Assembly (NCBI RefSeq): GCF_029051685.1
Contig: NZ_JAACFT010000040.1
Coordinates: 1 to 64,000, forward strand
Origin: Bradyrhizobium sp. CSA207
Lineage (GTDB): Bacteria > Pseudomonadota > Alphaproteobacteria > Rhizobiales > Xanthobacteraceae
Direction: 5' to 3'
DNA: 64,000 nucleotides
The notes under the pieces are model-generated. The model did not search any database. It worked only from the letters and a program-made list of their open reading frames with translations, and had not been told where the DNA came from. Below, one piece after another: positions 43,123 through 51,983 of the stretch (the stretch's first letter is position 1; each line of letters opens with the position of its first letter). Both the position numbers and the translations under genes were made by a program.

Positions 43123-44766
43123 CTAAAGCGTCAGCAAGCCGGGCGGCGGTTTGCGCATCTGCGAAGCCTGCTCGTAGGCGTAGGCCAGACGCAGAAGCTT
43201 GTGCTCGCTCCAGGCTCTCCCTGCGAAGGTGACGCCGAGCGGATAGTCGGGCGTGTCCTTGCCGTCGGTCGTTCCCGAGATGAAGCCTCCGGGCACCATG
43301 ACGCTGGGATAGCCTGCCTTGGCGGCAATCGCGCCGCCCATGGCGCCTGCGAACAGCACCGCGTCGAGCTTGTGCTGGTTCATGTAGGCGTCCATGCCGC
43401 GCGTCCTGGCGGAGAGCAGGTCCATGGCGCGCGCCGACTTGTACTCGCGCTCGCTCAGATCGCCCCTGGTCAGGTCAGCCGCGAGAAAGTGGTCCTGGCC
43501 GAAGCGCAGCGCCTTCCCCGCGTTCGCGTTGTTGAAGGCAATGATGTCGGCAATGGTCTTGACGTCAGTGTTGGTCGCCCAATCCTTCAGATAGAGGTTG
43601 AGATCGCGCTTCAGCTCGTAAAGGAAGACGACCGGCGGCCTCGCGACCGTGCCTTTGTGGCTGCTCAGGGGATTGCGGTTGAGCACGGCCATGGTTGTGC
43701 CGGGCCCCCCGATCCAACCGGCCGTCGGCATGTTGGCGCGCACGATGACGGCGCCGAGATCCTCCAGCACCTTGATCGTCTCAGCCATCAGCTTGGCCGA
43801 TTTCGGCGGCAGCTTGCCGTAATAGCAATCGTTCAGCGGGTCAGCGGGGTCGCTCGGCACGCCGATGCGCGCGCCCTTCATCGCGTCGGTGGCGAGGCCG
43901 GCGGTGTAGTCGGCCGGGCGCCGCTGCTCTTGCGTCGCTGGGTCGAGCGGGTCCTTGGCAGCCAGCACATTCAGCAGCATCGCGGCATCGCGCACCGTGC
44001 GCGTCATCGGACCCGCGGTGTCCTGGCTGTGCGCAACAGGCAGGATCCCGGCACGGCTGATCAGCCCGACGGTCGGTTTCACGGTGACGAGGCCGTTCAG
44101 GCCGGCGGGGTGCAGCAGCGAGCCTGAGGTCTCGGTGCCAATTGAGGCAGCGCAGAGGCCGGCTGCCACGGCGACTGCCGAACCCGAGCTCGATCCCCCT
44201 GGAGACACCACCGGAATCTCGCGATCGTCCATCAGCGCCGGCGCATAGGGGTTCTTCACTTGGCCGCCCAGCGATGAATAGCCCGCGGGCATGTCAATCG
44301 CGAGCATGTTGGCGAACTCCATCAGGTTCGCCTTGCCCAGGATCACCGCGCCGGCGCCCCGCAGCAGCTTGACAATGGTGGCGTCATCCCTGGCGCGCGC
44401 GCCCTCCAGCGCCAGCGAGCCGGCTGTCGTCGGCTGCCTGTCGCCGGTCGCGATGTTGTCCTTCACCAGGATCGGGACGCCAGCCAGCGGCCGCTTGGCC
44501 GATGGCAGGATGCCATCTAACTTGCCGGCGATCGTGAGCGCGTCTGGATTGAACGCGCGTACGGAGTTGAGCATCGGGCCATCGCGGTCGTAGGCCTCGA
44601 TCCGCGCGAGATAGAATTTGGTCAGCGCCGTGGCCGTGACCCGCCCATTGGCCAAAGCATCGATGATGTCGCTCATCGGTGCATTCTCGAGCTTCAGCAT
44701 GGTGGGCGCCTCGGCGCCGATGACAGCTGCGGAGAGGTGCGCGTCGCGGCGGGTTGGCTTCTTCAT
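43123..44766 (-). CDS. Amidase, amidase-signature family
   Basis: A 547-residue hydrolase. The catalytic triad is present: Lys102 (VPILVKDNIA), cis-Ser near 193 (SPGGSSSGSAVAVAAG) and nucleophile Ser216 (IGTETSGSLLHP). The family hydrolyses amides, and some members act on peptides or indoleacetamide. A Sec signal is not evident; the N-terminus is basic. A TetR-style palindrome sits 31 bases upstream of the ATG at 44766. It is divergent from an acetyltransferase gene. Confidence 0.92.
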   Translation of the reverse strand: MKKPTRRDAHLSAAVIGAEAPTMLKLENAPMSDIIDALANGRVTATALTKFYLARIEAYDRDGPMLNSVRAFNPDALTIAGKLDGILPSAKRPLAGVPILVKDNIATGDRQPTTAGSLALEGARARDDATIVKLLRGAGAVILGKANLMEFANMLAIDMPAGYSSLGGQVKNPYAPALMDDREIPVVSPGGSSSGSAVAVAAGLCAASIGTETSGSLLHPAGLNGLVTVKPTVGLISRAGILPVAHSQDTAGPMTRTVRDAAMLLNVLAAKDPLDPATQEQRRPADYTAGLATDAMKGARIGVPSDPADPLNDCYYGKLPPKSAKLMAETIKVLEDLGAVIVRANMPTAGWIGGPGTTMAVLNRNPLSSHKGTVARPPVVFLYELKRDLNLYLKDWATNTDVKTIADIIAFNNANAGKALRFGQDHFLAADLTRGDLSEREYKSARAMDLLSARTRGMDAYMNQHKLDAVLFAGAMGGAIAAKAGYPSVMVPGGFISGTTDGKDTPDYPLGVTFAGRAWSEHKLLRLAYAYEQASQMRKPPPGLLTL

Positions 44767-44796
44767 GGCGTGCCTCTTGAGCGGCTTCCTGCAAAT

Positions 44797-44815
44797 ATGC
44801 TACAGACGGTAGCAT
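44797..44815. promoter_or_regulatory. Candidate TetR-type operator upstream of the amidase gene
   Basis: ATGCTAC (44797-44803) and GTAGCAT (44809-44815) are perfect inverted arms around AGACG. The core TACAGACGGTA has the TAC-N5-GTA pattern seen in many TetR/AcrR operators. No TetR gene is in the window, so the regulator would act from elsewhere. Confidence 0.5.
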
Positions 44816-44898
44816 TAAGCTTGATCGCGCGACAAGCTGATTGCCAGTCCAATGGCGCGGGCTTCCAGTTGTTCTCAAGGGCTTCGGTGGAGCGGTTC

Positions 44899-45372
44899 AT
44901 GGAATGCACGGTCCGGCCCGCGCTTGAAGGCGACGCCGATGAAATCAGCGCGGTCATTTTGCGTACACTGCGCGAAACGAACGCGAAGGACTATACCGTC
45001 GAGATCATCGAAAGGGTCGAGCGTAGCTTCAATCCAGGCGCCGTAAGACAGTTGATCGACAAACGCACTGTTTTTGTCGCCACCGTCGGCGACCGCGTCG
45101 TTGGAACAGCGAGCCTTGACGGCAGCATCGTCCGTACGGTCTTCGTCGCCCCTGACGTTCAGGCCCGCGGTATCGGCAAGCTGCTGATGGAAGAGATCGA
45201 GCGCACGGCGCGCGAACGCAACATCCCTTCCTTGACTGTCCCTTCGTCGGTCACCGCTGAGACATTCTACGCACGGCTCGGGTTCAATGCGGTGCGCGAC
45301 GACTACTATGGCGACGAACGCACTATCATCATGGAACGCCTGCTCGATGGCCGTTCTAGGTCCGAGGCATAG
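44899..45372 (+). CDS. GNAT-family N-acetyltransferase
   Basis: A 157-residue single-domain acetyltransferase. MECTVRPALEGDADEI starts the fold; VRTVFVAPDVQARGIGKLLMEEIER carries the acetyl-CoA loop (QARGIGK); AETFYARLGFNAVRD closes it. The ATG at 44899 follows TGGAG. It is divergent from the amidase gene and is directly followed by a dehydrogenase remnant. Its substrate is unknown. Confidence 0.85.
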   Translation: MECTVRPALEGDADEISAVILRTLRETNAKDYTVEIIERVERSFNPGAVRQLIDKRTVFVATVGDRVVGTASLDGSIVRTVFVAPDVQARGIGKLLMEEIERTARERNIPSLTVPSSVTAETFYARLGFNAVRDDYYGDERTIIMERLLDGRSRSEA

Positions 45373-45375
45373 AGA

Positions 45376-45678
45376 TTGCGGCGCAAGATTCCGCACTTCA
45401 CGCATTCGCGCGCCTATCTCTATGCGACAGCGAATGCGATGCGGCGCGATCTGTCCGCGACCGGCGAGTTCAGCGCGGTGCGGTTGGCGGCGACCTGGAC
45501 CATCCATCAATCGGCCAAGGTGGTCGACGCCGCCTATCACATGGCCGGCGCGACCGCGGTGTTCCGTAGCAATCCGTTCGAGCGGCGCTTTCGCGACATG
45601 CACGCGATCGCGCAGCAGATCCAGGCGCGCGATACGCATTACGAGGATGTCGGGAAGGCGATTTTGTCGGACAAGTGA
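45376..45678 (+). pseudogene. C-terminal remnant of an acyl-CoA dehydrogenase
   Basis: About 100 codons encode SRAYLYATANAMRRDL through AAYHMAGATAVFRSNPFERR to HAIAQQIQARDTHYED, which matches the C-terminal helices of flavin-dependent acyl-CoA dehydrogenase/monooxygenases of about 390 residues. Everything upstream of this segment is missing and the acetyltransferase gene ends three bases before it. It is probably a deletion remnant; a TTG start exists but a functional product is unlikely. Confidence 0.75.
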
Positions 45679-45736
45679 CGCAGAAATGGTTTGAGGTCAA
45701 TCTATTGGGATGCGGATTCCCTCGTGGCCCCATCCT

Positions 45737-45838
45737 TCGAGACGCCCGCTATGGGCGGGCTCCTCAGGATGAGGGCGTGTTTCGCGGCAAGATGTTAGAC
45801 CCTCATGGTGAGGAGCCCGCCCTAAGCGGGCGTCTCGA
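45737..45838. repeat. REP-like palindrome with long imperfect arms
   Basis: Arms 45737-45775 and 45800-45838 are near-complementary, starting TCGAGACGCCCGCTATGGG and ending CTAAGCGGGCGTCTCGA, with inner CTCCTCAGGATGAGGG / CCCTCATGGTGAGGAG. It lies between the dehydrogenase remnant and the convergent PAS-GGDEF-EAL gene. Confidence 0.85.
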
Positions 45839-45891
45839 ACCATGCTGGCCGCGAAGGGCGCGGCTTTTGCGAGGTTACTCGGGCCGCGCAA

Positions 45892-48099
45892 TCACGCCAC
45901 CAGCGCTGCAGCCTCGCCGCCGTCGATGCCGCGCTGCGCCGCCAAGAGGCTGATGATCTCGGCATTGGGCCGGGCCTTGCTGAACAGAAAGCCCTGGCCT
46001 TCGTCGCAGCCTTCGGCCCGCAGGCAGCTCAGCTCGGCCTCGGTCTCGACGCCCTCGGCGGTGATGGTGACCCCCAAGCCTTTGCCGAGGCTGACGATGG
46101 AGCGGATGATCGCCTGCGCCTCGCGGTTGGCGCCGAGATCGCGCACGAAGGCCTGGTCGATCTTGATCTTGTCGAAGGGGAAGCTGCGCAGATAGCTGAG
46201 GCTGGAATAGCCGGTGCCGAAATCGTCCATCGAGATGCGCACCCCGAGCGCGCGCAGCGCATGCAGCGTCGCCAGCACCTGCGCGCTCTTCTCCAACAGC
46301 AGCGTCTCGGTGATCTCGAGCTCGAGCCGACGCGGCGTCAGGCCGGAATGCTTCAAGGCATCCGTCACCACCGAAAGCAGATTGCCGCTGCGGAACTGCA
46401 GCGGCGAGAGGTTGACGGCAACGCGGACGTCATCTGGCCAAGTCGCAGCATCGAGGCAGGCGCGGCGCAGCATCAGGCCGCCGAGCGGGTTGATCAGGCC
46501 GGTCTCCTCGGCGACCGGAATGAACTCGGCCGGCGAGACCATGCCGCGCTCCGCATGCGGCCAGCGCACCAGCGCCTCGAACCCGGTGATGCGCCCGCTG
46601 GAGAGATCGACCAGAGGCTGATAGTACGGCCGCAGCACGTCGTTCTGGATCGCGTCGCGCAGCTCGACCTCGATCTTGCGACGGCTCTGCGCCTTGGCGT
46701 CGAGCGCGGCCTCGAAGAAGGCGAAGCTGCCGCGGGCATCCAGCTTGGCGCGCGACAGCGCCATGTCGGCGCTCTTGAGCAGCTTTTCGGAATCATCGCC
46801 ATCGCCGGGCGCCATCGCAATGCCGATCGAGGCATTGATCACCACGGAATGGCCTTCGAGCAGATAGGGATCGGCGATGGCCTCCAGCAGGCGCTTGGCC
46901 AGCAGCACCGCGTCCTCGGGGCGCGCCAGCCCGCTCTGCACGATCGCGAACTCGTCCGAATTGAGCCGCGCCAGCGCGTCGTCCTCGCGCAAGCTCGAGC
47001 GCAGCCGCTTGGCGACGCCGCGCAGCAGCTTGTCGCCGATCGCGTGGCCCAGCGTGTCGTTGACCGCCTTGAAATTGTCCAGTCCCAGCATCAGCAGCGC
47101 GACCTTGTCGGTGCTGCGGCGGGTATGCGCGAGCATTTCGTCGACCTGCTGACGCAGCAGGTTGCGGTTCGGTAGCCCGGTCAGCCCGTCGTGCTGCGCC
47201 ATGAACGCGAGCCGCGCCTCGGCGCGCTTGCGCTCGGTGATGTCCATCAGCGCGAGCAGCACTGCCGGCTGCTCCGCATAGGTCAGCTCGCGCGAATAGA
47301 TCGCCAGATCGATCAGGGCGCCGTCGGCCTTGACGTGCTTCCAGGTGCGGCCTGCCTGCTCTTCGCCGGAGCGATCGGTGGTCCAGGGTGGCTCGCTGTC
47401 GAAGGCCTGCAAGGAGCGAATGTTCAGCTTCGCGAACTCGGCGCGGCTGTAGCCGTAATGCGCGATCGCGGCATCGTTGACGCCGAGAATGCGCTCATCG
47501 TCCAGCGCGCAGACAATCATGGGAACGGGATTGCCGTCGAACAGCAGGCGGAAGGACGCCTCGCGCTGCTTCAGTTCGGTGATGTCGACGCGCAGGCCGA
47601 CCACGCCGCCGTCGTCGGTCAGCCGCTCGTCGATCAGGATGACGCGGCCGTCCGCCAGTTTCTGCTCGTGACGCGCGCCGGGCTGATAGAGCTTTTGCAG
47701 CCGTTCGGCGATCCACTCGTCCTCGTGGCCGGCAGCCTCGGGATAGTCGCCGCGCGCAACGCCGATGCGCAGCGTGTCTTCGAGCCGCGCGCCTTCCTCG
47801 AACAGATCTGCGGTCTTGCTGTAGATCTCCGCGTATTTCTTGTTCCAGAGCACATAGCGGCCGTCGGAATCGAGAAACACGATTCCCTGCGGCAGGATAT
47901 CGATGGCCTGGCGCAGACGCTCATGGGCCTTGTGCGCCTCCGCAATCGCGGCATCCGCCTCGGCGCGGCTCTGCACGAGCGCATTGATTTCGGCCGTCGC
48001 GCGAGGCGCGGGAGCGAACCTTGGCTTGCGCCGCTCTTGGCCGGCCCGAGCGAGCACGCTGCGCTTTCGCTTTTTTGGCTTTTGAAACCCCAAACTCAA
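45892..48099 (-). CDS. PAS-PAS-GGDEF-EAL c-di-GMP signalling protein
   Basis: A 735-residue soluble protein. A helical N-terminus (about 1-60) is followed by two PAS domains (about 62-175 and 180-295), GGDEF (about 300-465) and EAL (about 475-720). The GGDEF motif reads NSDEF (Asn380-Ser381), so cyclase activity is probably lost; the domain may bind GTP as a regulator. The EAL domain keeps Glu508 in EALVRW, DDFGTGYSSL and KIDQAFV, so it is probably an active c-di-GMP phosphodiesterase. The assigned TTG start at 48099 has a weak ribosome site and is uncertain. Confidence 0.88.
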   Translation of the reverse strand: MSLGFQKPKKRKRSVLARAGQERRKPRFAPAPRATAEINALVQSRAEADAAIAEAHKAHERLRQAIDILPQGIVFLDSDGRYVLWNKKYAEIYSKTADLFEEGARLEDTLRIGVARGDYPEAAGHEDEWIAERLQKLYQPGARHEQKLADGRVILIDERLTDDGGVVGLRVDITELKQREASFRLLFDGNPVPMIVCALDDERILGVNDAAIAHYGYSRAEFAKLNIRSLQAFDSEPPWTTDRSGEEQAGRTWKHVKADGALIDLAIYSRELTYAEQPAVLLALMDITERKRAEARLAFMAQHDGLTGLPNRNLLRQQVDEMLAHTRRSTDKVALLMLGLDNFKAVNDTLGHAIGDKLLRGVAKRLRSSLREDDALARLNSDEFAIVQSGLARPEDAVLLAKRLLEAIADPYLLEGHSVVINASIGIAMAPGDGDDSEKLLKSADMALSRAKLDARGSFAFFEAALDAKAQSRRKIEVELRDAIQNDVLRPYYQPLVDLSSGRITGFEALVRWPHAERGMVSPAEFIPVAEETGLINPLGGLMLRRACLDAATWPDDVRVAVNLSPLQFRSGNLLSVVTDALKHSGLTPRRLELEITETLLLEKSAQVLATLHALRALGVRISMDDFGTGYSSLSYLRSFPFDKIKIDQAFVRDLGANREAQAIIRSIVSLGKGLGVTITAEGVETEAELSCLRAEGCDEGQGFLFSKARPNAEIISLLAAQRGIDGGEAAALVA

Positions 48100-48523
48100 C
48101 TTGATACGTCCCAGTGGCGCCCGCCGGTCGCAAGTCTTGAAGCAAGTGTCTGAAAAAAGGGTAATTTCGATCGCTCGACGATCGGACGCACGGTCCTGTG
48201 GCCCACATCAAGCGGCCCTTATTGCTCGTTTGCGAGGCGCGGCAGCGCCAGCCGGCGCGCTAAACCTATCCGGTCGTCGCAATCAGCGCCCGGCTTGGCG
48301 CAAAATTGCGCGCTCGCTTGAATCCTTTCCGGATTGGCGCGCCAATGCATGCAGACGGGAGAGAATGCGCGTCCCACGCACGAAATTTGGTCAATGCAGG
48401 ACAGGGTTATCGCAGCGTTAAAAAAAGGCCGGCGCGCGTGAAGACTTGCGACTTTTGAACGATATCCCGGCAGAAAGCCTGTTTCTTAACCCCGACGCGA
48501 CGTTGGGCTATAAGAACGTCAGC
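48100..48523. other. 424-base divergent promoter region
   Basis: The region separates the leftward EAL gene and rightward mepA. No gene is supported. Two palindromes lie close together at 48298-48311 and 48333-48346. An A7 run at about 48420-48427 follows TTATCGCAGCG without a good hairpin. Confidence 0.5.
48298..48346. promoter_or_regulatory. Two palindromes between the EAL gene and mepA
   Basis: GCGCAA-AA-TTGCGC at 48298-48311 and the perfect 14-bp ATTGGCGCGCCAAT at 48333-48346 lie 21 bases apart in the divergent promoter space. They may be operators; no regulator is assigned. Confidence 0.35.
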
Positions 48524-49468
48524 ATGAGTCGCCGCCGCATCATCCCTCTGCTGCTTGTTACGGCGCTCCTGACCGCCGGCGCCGCGCTGGCGCAGGACAA
48601 GGGCAGCGTCAATCCAAAAGCGCTGCCGCCGCTCGCCAATCCGAACGACCCCAAGCTCGGCGCCAAGGAACTGTTCGCGCGCAAGCTGTTGCCGTCGAAG
48701 GGCCCTGCGCATGTCATCGGCTCCTACGTCAAGGGCTGCATCGGCGGCGCCGAGCAAATGCCGCTGAACGGCGACAATTGGCAGGTGATGCGGCTGTCGC
48801 GCAATCGCAATTACGGTCATCCCGAGATGATCGCGCTGATCAAGCGGCTCGCCGCCAAAGCGCGCAAGGACGCCGGCTGGCCGGGCATCCTGGTCGGCGA
48901 CATCGCCCAGCCCCGCGGCGGGCCTGCGCTGTCCGGCCACGCCAGCCATCAGATCGGCCTCGATGCCGACATCTGGCTGACGCCGATGCCGGACCATCGC
49001 CTCTCCCGCGAGGAGCGCGAGGAGATGTCGGCGGTAATGATGGTGCGCCAGGACCGGCTCGACATCGATCCGAAGGTGTTCACGCCAGGACACGTGCTGG
49101 TGCTGCGCGACGCTGCGCAGGAGCCGGCGGTGCAACGCATCTTCGTCAATGCCGCGATCAAGAAGGCGCTATGCCGCGAGGCCAGGGGCGACCGCTCCTG
49201 GCTGTCGAAGATCCGGCCGTGGTGGGGCCACGACTACCACTTCCACATCCGCATGCGCTGCCCGCCAGGTGCCGGCGAGTGCGAGAGCCAGCCGTCGCAG
49301 TCCGAAGACGAAGGCTGCAAGGAGTCCGATCTCGCCTATTGGTTCAGCGATAGCGTGCTGCACCCCAAGCCCCCGCCGGAGCCCCCAAAGCCGAAACCGC
49401 CGATGACGCTGGCGCAGATGCCGGCCGCCTGCAAGGCGGTGCTGCACGCGGCGGATGCGAAGCCGTAG
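48524..49468 (+). CDS. mepA: Penicillin-insensitive murein endopeptidase
   Basis: A 314-residue periplasmic peptidase that cleaves meso-diaminopimelate cross-links in peptidoglycan. A signal peptide spans about 1-23 (RRRIIPLLLVTALL, cleavage near ALA). Zinc and active-site motifs are ALSGHASHQIGLDADIW and WWGHDYHFHIRMRCP (about 220-245). The ATG at 48524 starts the signal peptide; an upstream ATG in frame gives a longer, non-signal N-terminus. A Pro-rich stretch (HPKPPPEPPKPKPPM) near the C-terminus is a wall-spanning or flexible tail. Confidence 0.93.
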   Translation: MSRRRIIPLLLVTALLTAGAALAQDKGSVNPKALPPLANPNDPKLGAKELFARKLLPSKGPAHVIGSYVKGCIGGAEQMPLNGDNWQVMRLSRNRNYGHPEMIALIKRLAAKARKDAGWPGILVGDIAQPRGGPALSGHASHQIGLDADIWLTPMPDHRLSREEREEMSAVMMVRQDRLDIDPKVFTPGHVLVLRDAAQEPAVQRIFVNAAIKKALCREARGDRSWLSKIRPWWGHDYHFHIRMRCPPGAGECESQPSQSEDEGCKESDLAYWFSDSVLHPKPPPEPPKPKPPMTLAQMPAACKAVLHAADAKP

Positions 49469-49496
49469 CCGCTGCCGCCAAACTCCTTCCTGTGGC

Positions 49497-49550
49497 TCTA
49501 TGGATCCCGGATCTGCGCGCGCTTGAGGCGCGCTTGTCCGGGATGACGAA
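49497..49550. repeat. REP-like hairpin after mepA
   Basis: TATGGATCCCGGAT on the left and GTCCGGGATGAC on the right pair through a CCCGGA/TCCGGG core around a GCGCGCTTGAGGCGCGC inner hairpin. It lies 29 bases after the mepA stop and may act as a terminator. The rest of the 283-base gap to modA holds no clear gene. Confidence 0.55.
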
Positions 49551-49751
49551 CTGGGTGGGGTACACCATGCGAAAGGTCGCCTTTGACCTGTTCCGCCAGC
49601 CTGTTATGGTCACCGCCGGCGATCGCCTGACGGACCGTAAGTCCATCGGGCTTGCCGGAACAGCGCTTCCGCCGGTCGCAGCCTAACTCAACCAACGCCG
49701 TCTTGCGCGCCGATCATGCGTGCGTCCGGGCGCGCGCATGGAGCGCTTCTG

Positions 49752-50534
49752 ATGTCCCGCCTTTCCATAGTGTTCTCTGCCCTTGTCGTTCTGCTCGTAG
49801 CCGTCTCGCCTGCCGCCGCCGAGGACAAGACCATCACCGTGTTCGCCGCCGCCTCGATGAAGAACGCGCTCGACGAGATCGACGCGGCTTACACCGCCAG
49901 GACCGGCGTCAAGTTCAGTGTCAGCTATGCCGCAAGCTCGGTGCTGGCCAAGCAGATCGAGCAAGGCGCGCCGGCCGACGTGTTCGTCTCCGCCGACACC
50001 GACTGGATGGACTACGCCATCAGCAAAAAGACCATCAACGAGCCGAGCCGCGTCAATTTGCTCGGCAACAGCATCGTGCTGATCGCGCCAAAGGATTCAG
50101 CGATCGACAACGTCACCATCGCGCAGGGCTTTGACCTCGCAAAGCTCGCCGGTGACGGCAGGATCGCGACCGGCGACGTGAAATCCGTGCCCGTCGGCAA
50201 ATACGCCAAGGCGGCGCTGGAGAAGCTGGGCGCATGGCAGGCCGCGGAGCCGAAATTCGCGATGGCCGAGAGCGTGCGCGCCGCGCTTACGCTGGTCGCC
50301 CGCGGCGAGGCCCCGCTCGGCATCGTCTATTCCACCGACGTCAAGGTCGAGCCCGGCGTCAAGATCATCGGCACCTTCCCGGCGGAGTCGCATCCCGCGA
50401 TCATCTATCCGGTCGCAGCGACGGTGACCGCCAAGGGCGAGACCGGCGACTATCTCGCCTTCCTGCGCTCGTCCGCCGCCAAGACGATTCTGGAAAAGTA
50501 CGGCTTCAAGTTCCTGATCAGCCCCACCACTTGA
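49752..50534 (+). CDS. modA: Molybdate-binding protein ModA
   Basis: A 260-residue periplasmic molybdate-binding protein. A signal peptide is present at about 1-24 (cleavage near AAA-E). TVFAAASMKNALDEI with its conserved Ser, SYAASSVLAKQIEQGAPADVF and the distal YSTDVK / YPVAATV strands are family landmarks for oxyanion binding. The ATG at 49752 follows GGAG. It is the first gene of modABC, followed by modB 43 bases later. Confidence 0.93.
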   Translation: MSRLSIVFSALVVLLVAVSPAAAEDKTITVFAAASMKNALDEIDAAYTARTGVKFSVSYAASSVLAKQIEQGAPADVFVSADTDWMDYAISKKTINEPSRVNLLGNSIVLIAPKDSAIDNVTIAQGFDLAKLAGDGRIATGDVKSVPVGKYAKAALEKLGAWQAAEPKFAMAESVRAALTLVARGEAPLGIVYSTDVKVEPGVKIIGTFPAESHPAIIYPVAATVTAKGETGDYLAFLRSSAAKTILEKYGFKFLISPTT

Positions 50535-50577
50535 GAATTTCCGACTTGAGGTTCTGTAACTCGATGCTTGCGGCGTG

Positions 50578-51273
50578 ATGTCCGAGATTTCTCCGGCCGA
50601 ATGGACGGCGATCCTGCTCTCGCTCAGGGTCGCCGTCATCGCAACGCTTGTGGCGACGCCGTTCGGCATTGCGCTGGCGTGGCTGCTGGCCCGGCGCGAT
50701 TTCTGGGGCAAGTCGGTTCTCGATGCGCTGGTGCATCTGCCGCTGGTGCTGCCGCCGGTCGTCACCGGCTACCTGCTGCTGCTCACCTTCGGCCGGCGCG
50801 GTCTCGTCGGTGGTTTTCTGGCCGACACTCTCGGCATCGTCTTCTCCTTCCGCTGGACTGGTGCTGCACTCGCCTGCGGCGTGATGTCGTTTCCGCTTTT
50901 GGTGCGCCCGATGCGGCTGTCGATCGAGGCGATCGATCGCCGGCTCGAGCAGGCGGCGGAGACGCTGGGCGCCGCTCCTTTCAAAGTGTTCTTCACGGTG
51001 ACGCTGCCGCTGGCGCTGCCCGGCGTGCTCGCCGGCATGGTGCTCGGTTTTGCCAAGGCGATCGGCGAGTTCGGCGCCACCATCACCTTCGTCTCGAACA
51101 TTCCCGGCGAAACCCAGACGATTTCCTCGGCGATCTACTCGCTGATCCAGACGCCGGACGGCGACGCGGCGGCGGGCCGGCTCGTGATCGTCTCGATCGT
51201 GCTCGCGCTCGGCGCGCTGATTGCGGCAGAGTGGTTCGCACGCCGCGCCACCGCGCGCCTGCACGGGAACTGA
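50578..51273 (+). CDS. modB: Molybdate ABC transporter permease ModB
   Basis: A 231-residue inner-membrane permease with five or six membrane segments. The EAA-type loop EQAAETLGAAPFKVFFTVTLPLALPGVLAGMVLGF (about 130-160, two blocks) contacts ModC. TPFGIALAWLLARRDF and AKAIGEFGATITFVSNIPGETQTI are characteristic. ATG 50578 is preceded by an in-frame GTG at 50575. It is followed by modC with two bases between the stop and the next ATG. Confidence 0.95.
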   Translation: MSEISPAEWTAILLSLRVAVIATLVATPFGIALAWLLARRDFWGKSVLDALVHLPLVLPPVVTGYLLLLTFGRRGLVGGFLADTLGIVFSFRWTGAALACGVMSFPLLVRPMRLSIEAIDRRLEQAAETLGAAPFKVFFTVTLPLALPGVLAGMVLGFAKAIGEFGATITFVSNIPGETQTISSAIYSLIQTPDGDAAAGRLVIVSIVLALGALIAAEWFARRATARLHGN

Positions 51274-51275
51274 TC

Positions 51276-51938
51276 ATGCTGCGCGTCGATGTCGAAAAAC
51301 AGCTTGGCGAATTCTCCCTCGCCGCGTCCTTCACCAGCGAGGGCCGCGTGACCGGGCTGTTCGGCGCGTCCGGCGCCGGGAAGAGCTCGCTGGTCAACAT
51401 GATCGCAGGCCTGTTGCGCCCCGACCGCGGCACCATCGTCATTGACGGCGACGTCCTCGACGACAGCGCCGCCGGCCTTCACGTCCCGACCTGGCGCCGG
51501 CGCATCGGCTATGTGTTCCAGGATGCGCGGCTGTTTCCGCATCTCAACGTCGCGCAGAATCTCGACTATGGGCGGCGGATGAACCGGCTCGCCGACGACG
51601 CCGCGCAACGCAGGCGCATCGTCGACCTGCTCGATATCGGCGCCCTGCAGGATCGCCGTCCCGGAAAACTCTCCGGCGGCGAGCGCCAGCGTGTCGCGCT
51701 CGGACGCGCGCTGCTGTCGCGGCCGCGCCTGCTGCTGCTCGACGAGCCGCTCGGCGCGCTCGACGAAGGCCGCAAGCTGGAGATCCTGCCCTATCTGGTG
51801 CGGCTGCGCGACGAGGCCAATGTGCCGATGGTCTATGTCAGCCACGACGTCGCCGAGTTGCGCCAGCTTGCGACCCAGATCGTGATGCTGAAGCAGGGGC
51901 GGGTCGTGTCGTTCGGCGGGGTGAAGGTGTTGACGTGA
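51276..51938 (+). CDS. modC: Molybdate ABC transporter ATPase ModC, short form
   Basis: A 220-residue ATPase. Walker A GASGAGKSSL, Q-loop VFQDARLFPHLNV, signature LSGGERQRVALGRAL, Walker B LLLLDEPLGALD and SHDVAEL are intact. Standard ModC is about 350 residues with a C-terminal molybdate-binding TOBE domain. Here the protein ends right after the nucleotide-binding domain (GRVVSFGGVKVLT). Molybdate feedback on transport may therefore be lost or supplied by another protein. Confidence 0.92.
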   Translation: MLRVDVEKQLGEFSLAASFTSEGRVTGLFGASGAGKSSLVNMIAGLLRPDRGTIVIDGDVLDDSAAGLHVPTWRRRIGYVFQDARLFPHLNVAQNLDYGRRMNRLADDAAQRRRIVDLLDIGALQDRRPGKLSGGERQRVALGRALLSRPRLLLLDEPLGALDEGRKLEILPYLVRLRDEANVPMVYVSHDVAELRQLATQIVMLKQGRVVSFGGVKVLT

Positions 51939-51983
51939 GGATGATGGCGGCTTGCCGGAACACGCTTCCGCTCCACCATCGCT

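Noticed and set aside
49567..49686. Possible 39-residue gene between mepA and modA
   Set aside because: Starts with MRKVAFDLFRQP, but there is no clear ribosome site and no recognisable family. It may be leader sequence of modABC.
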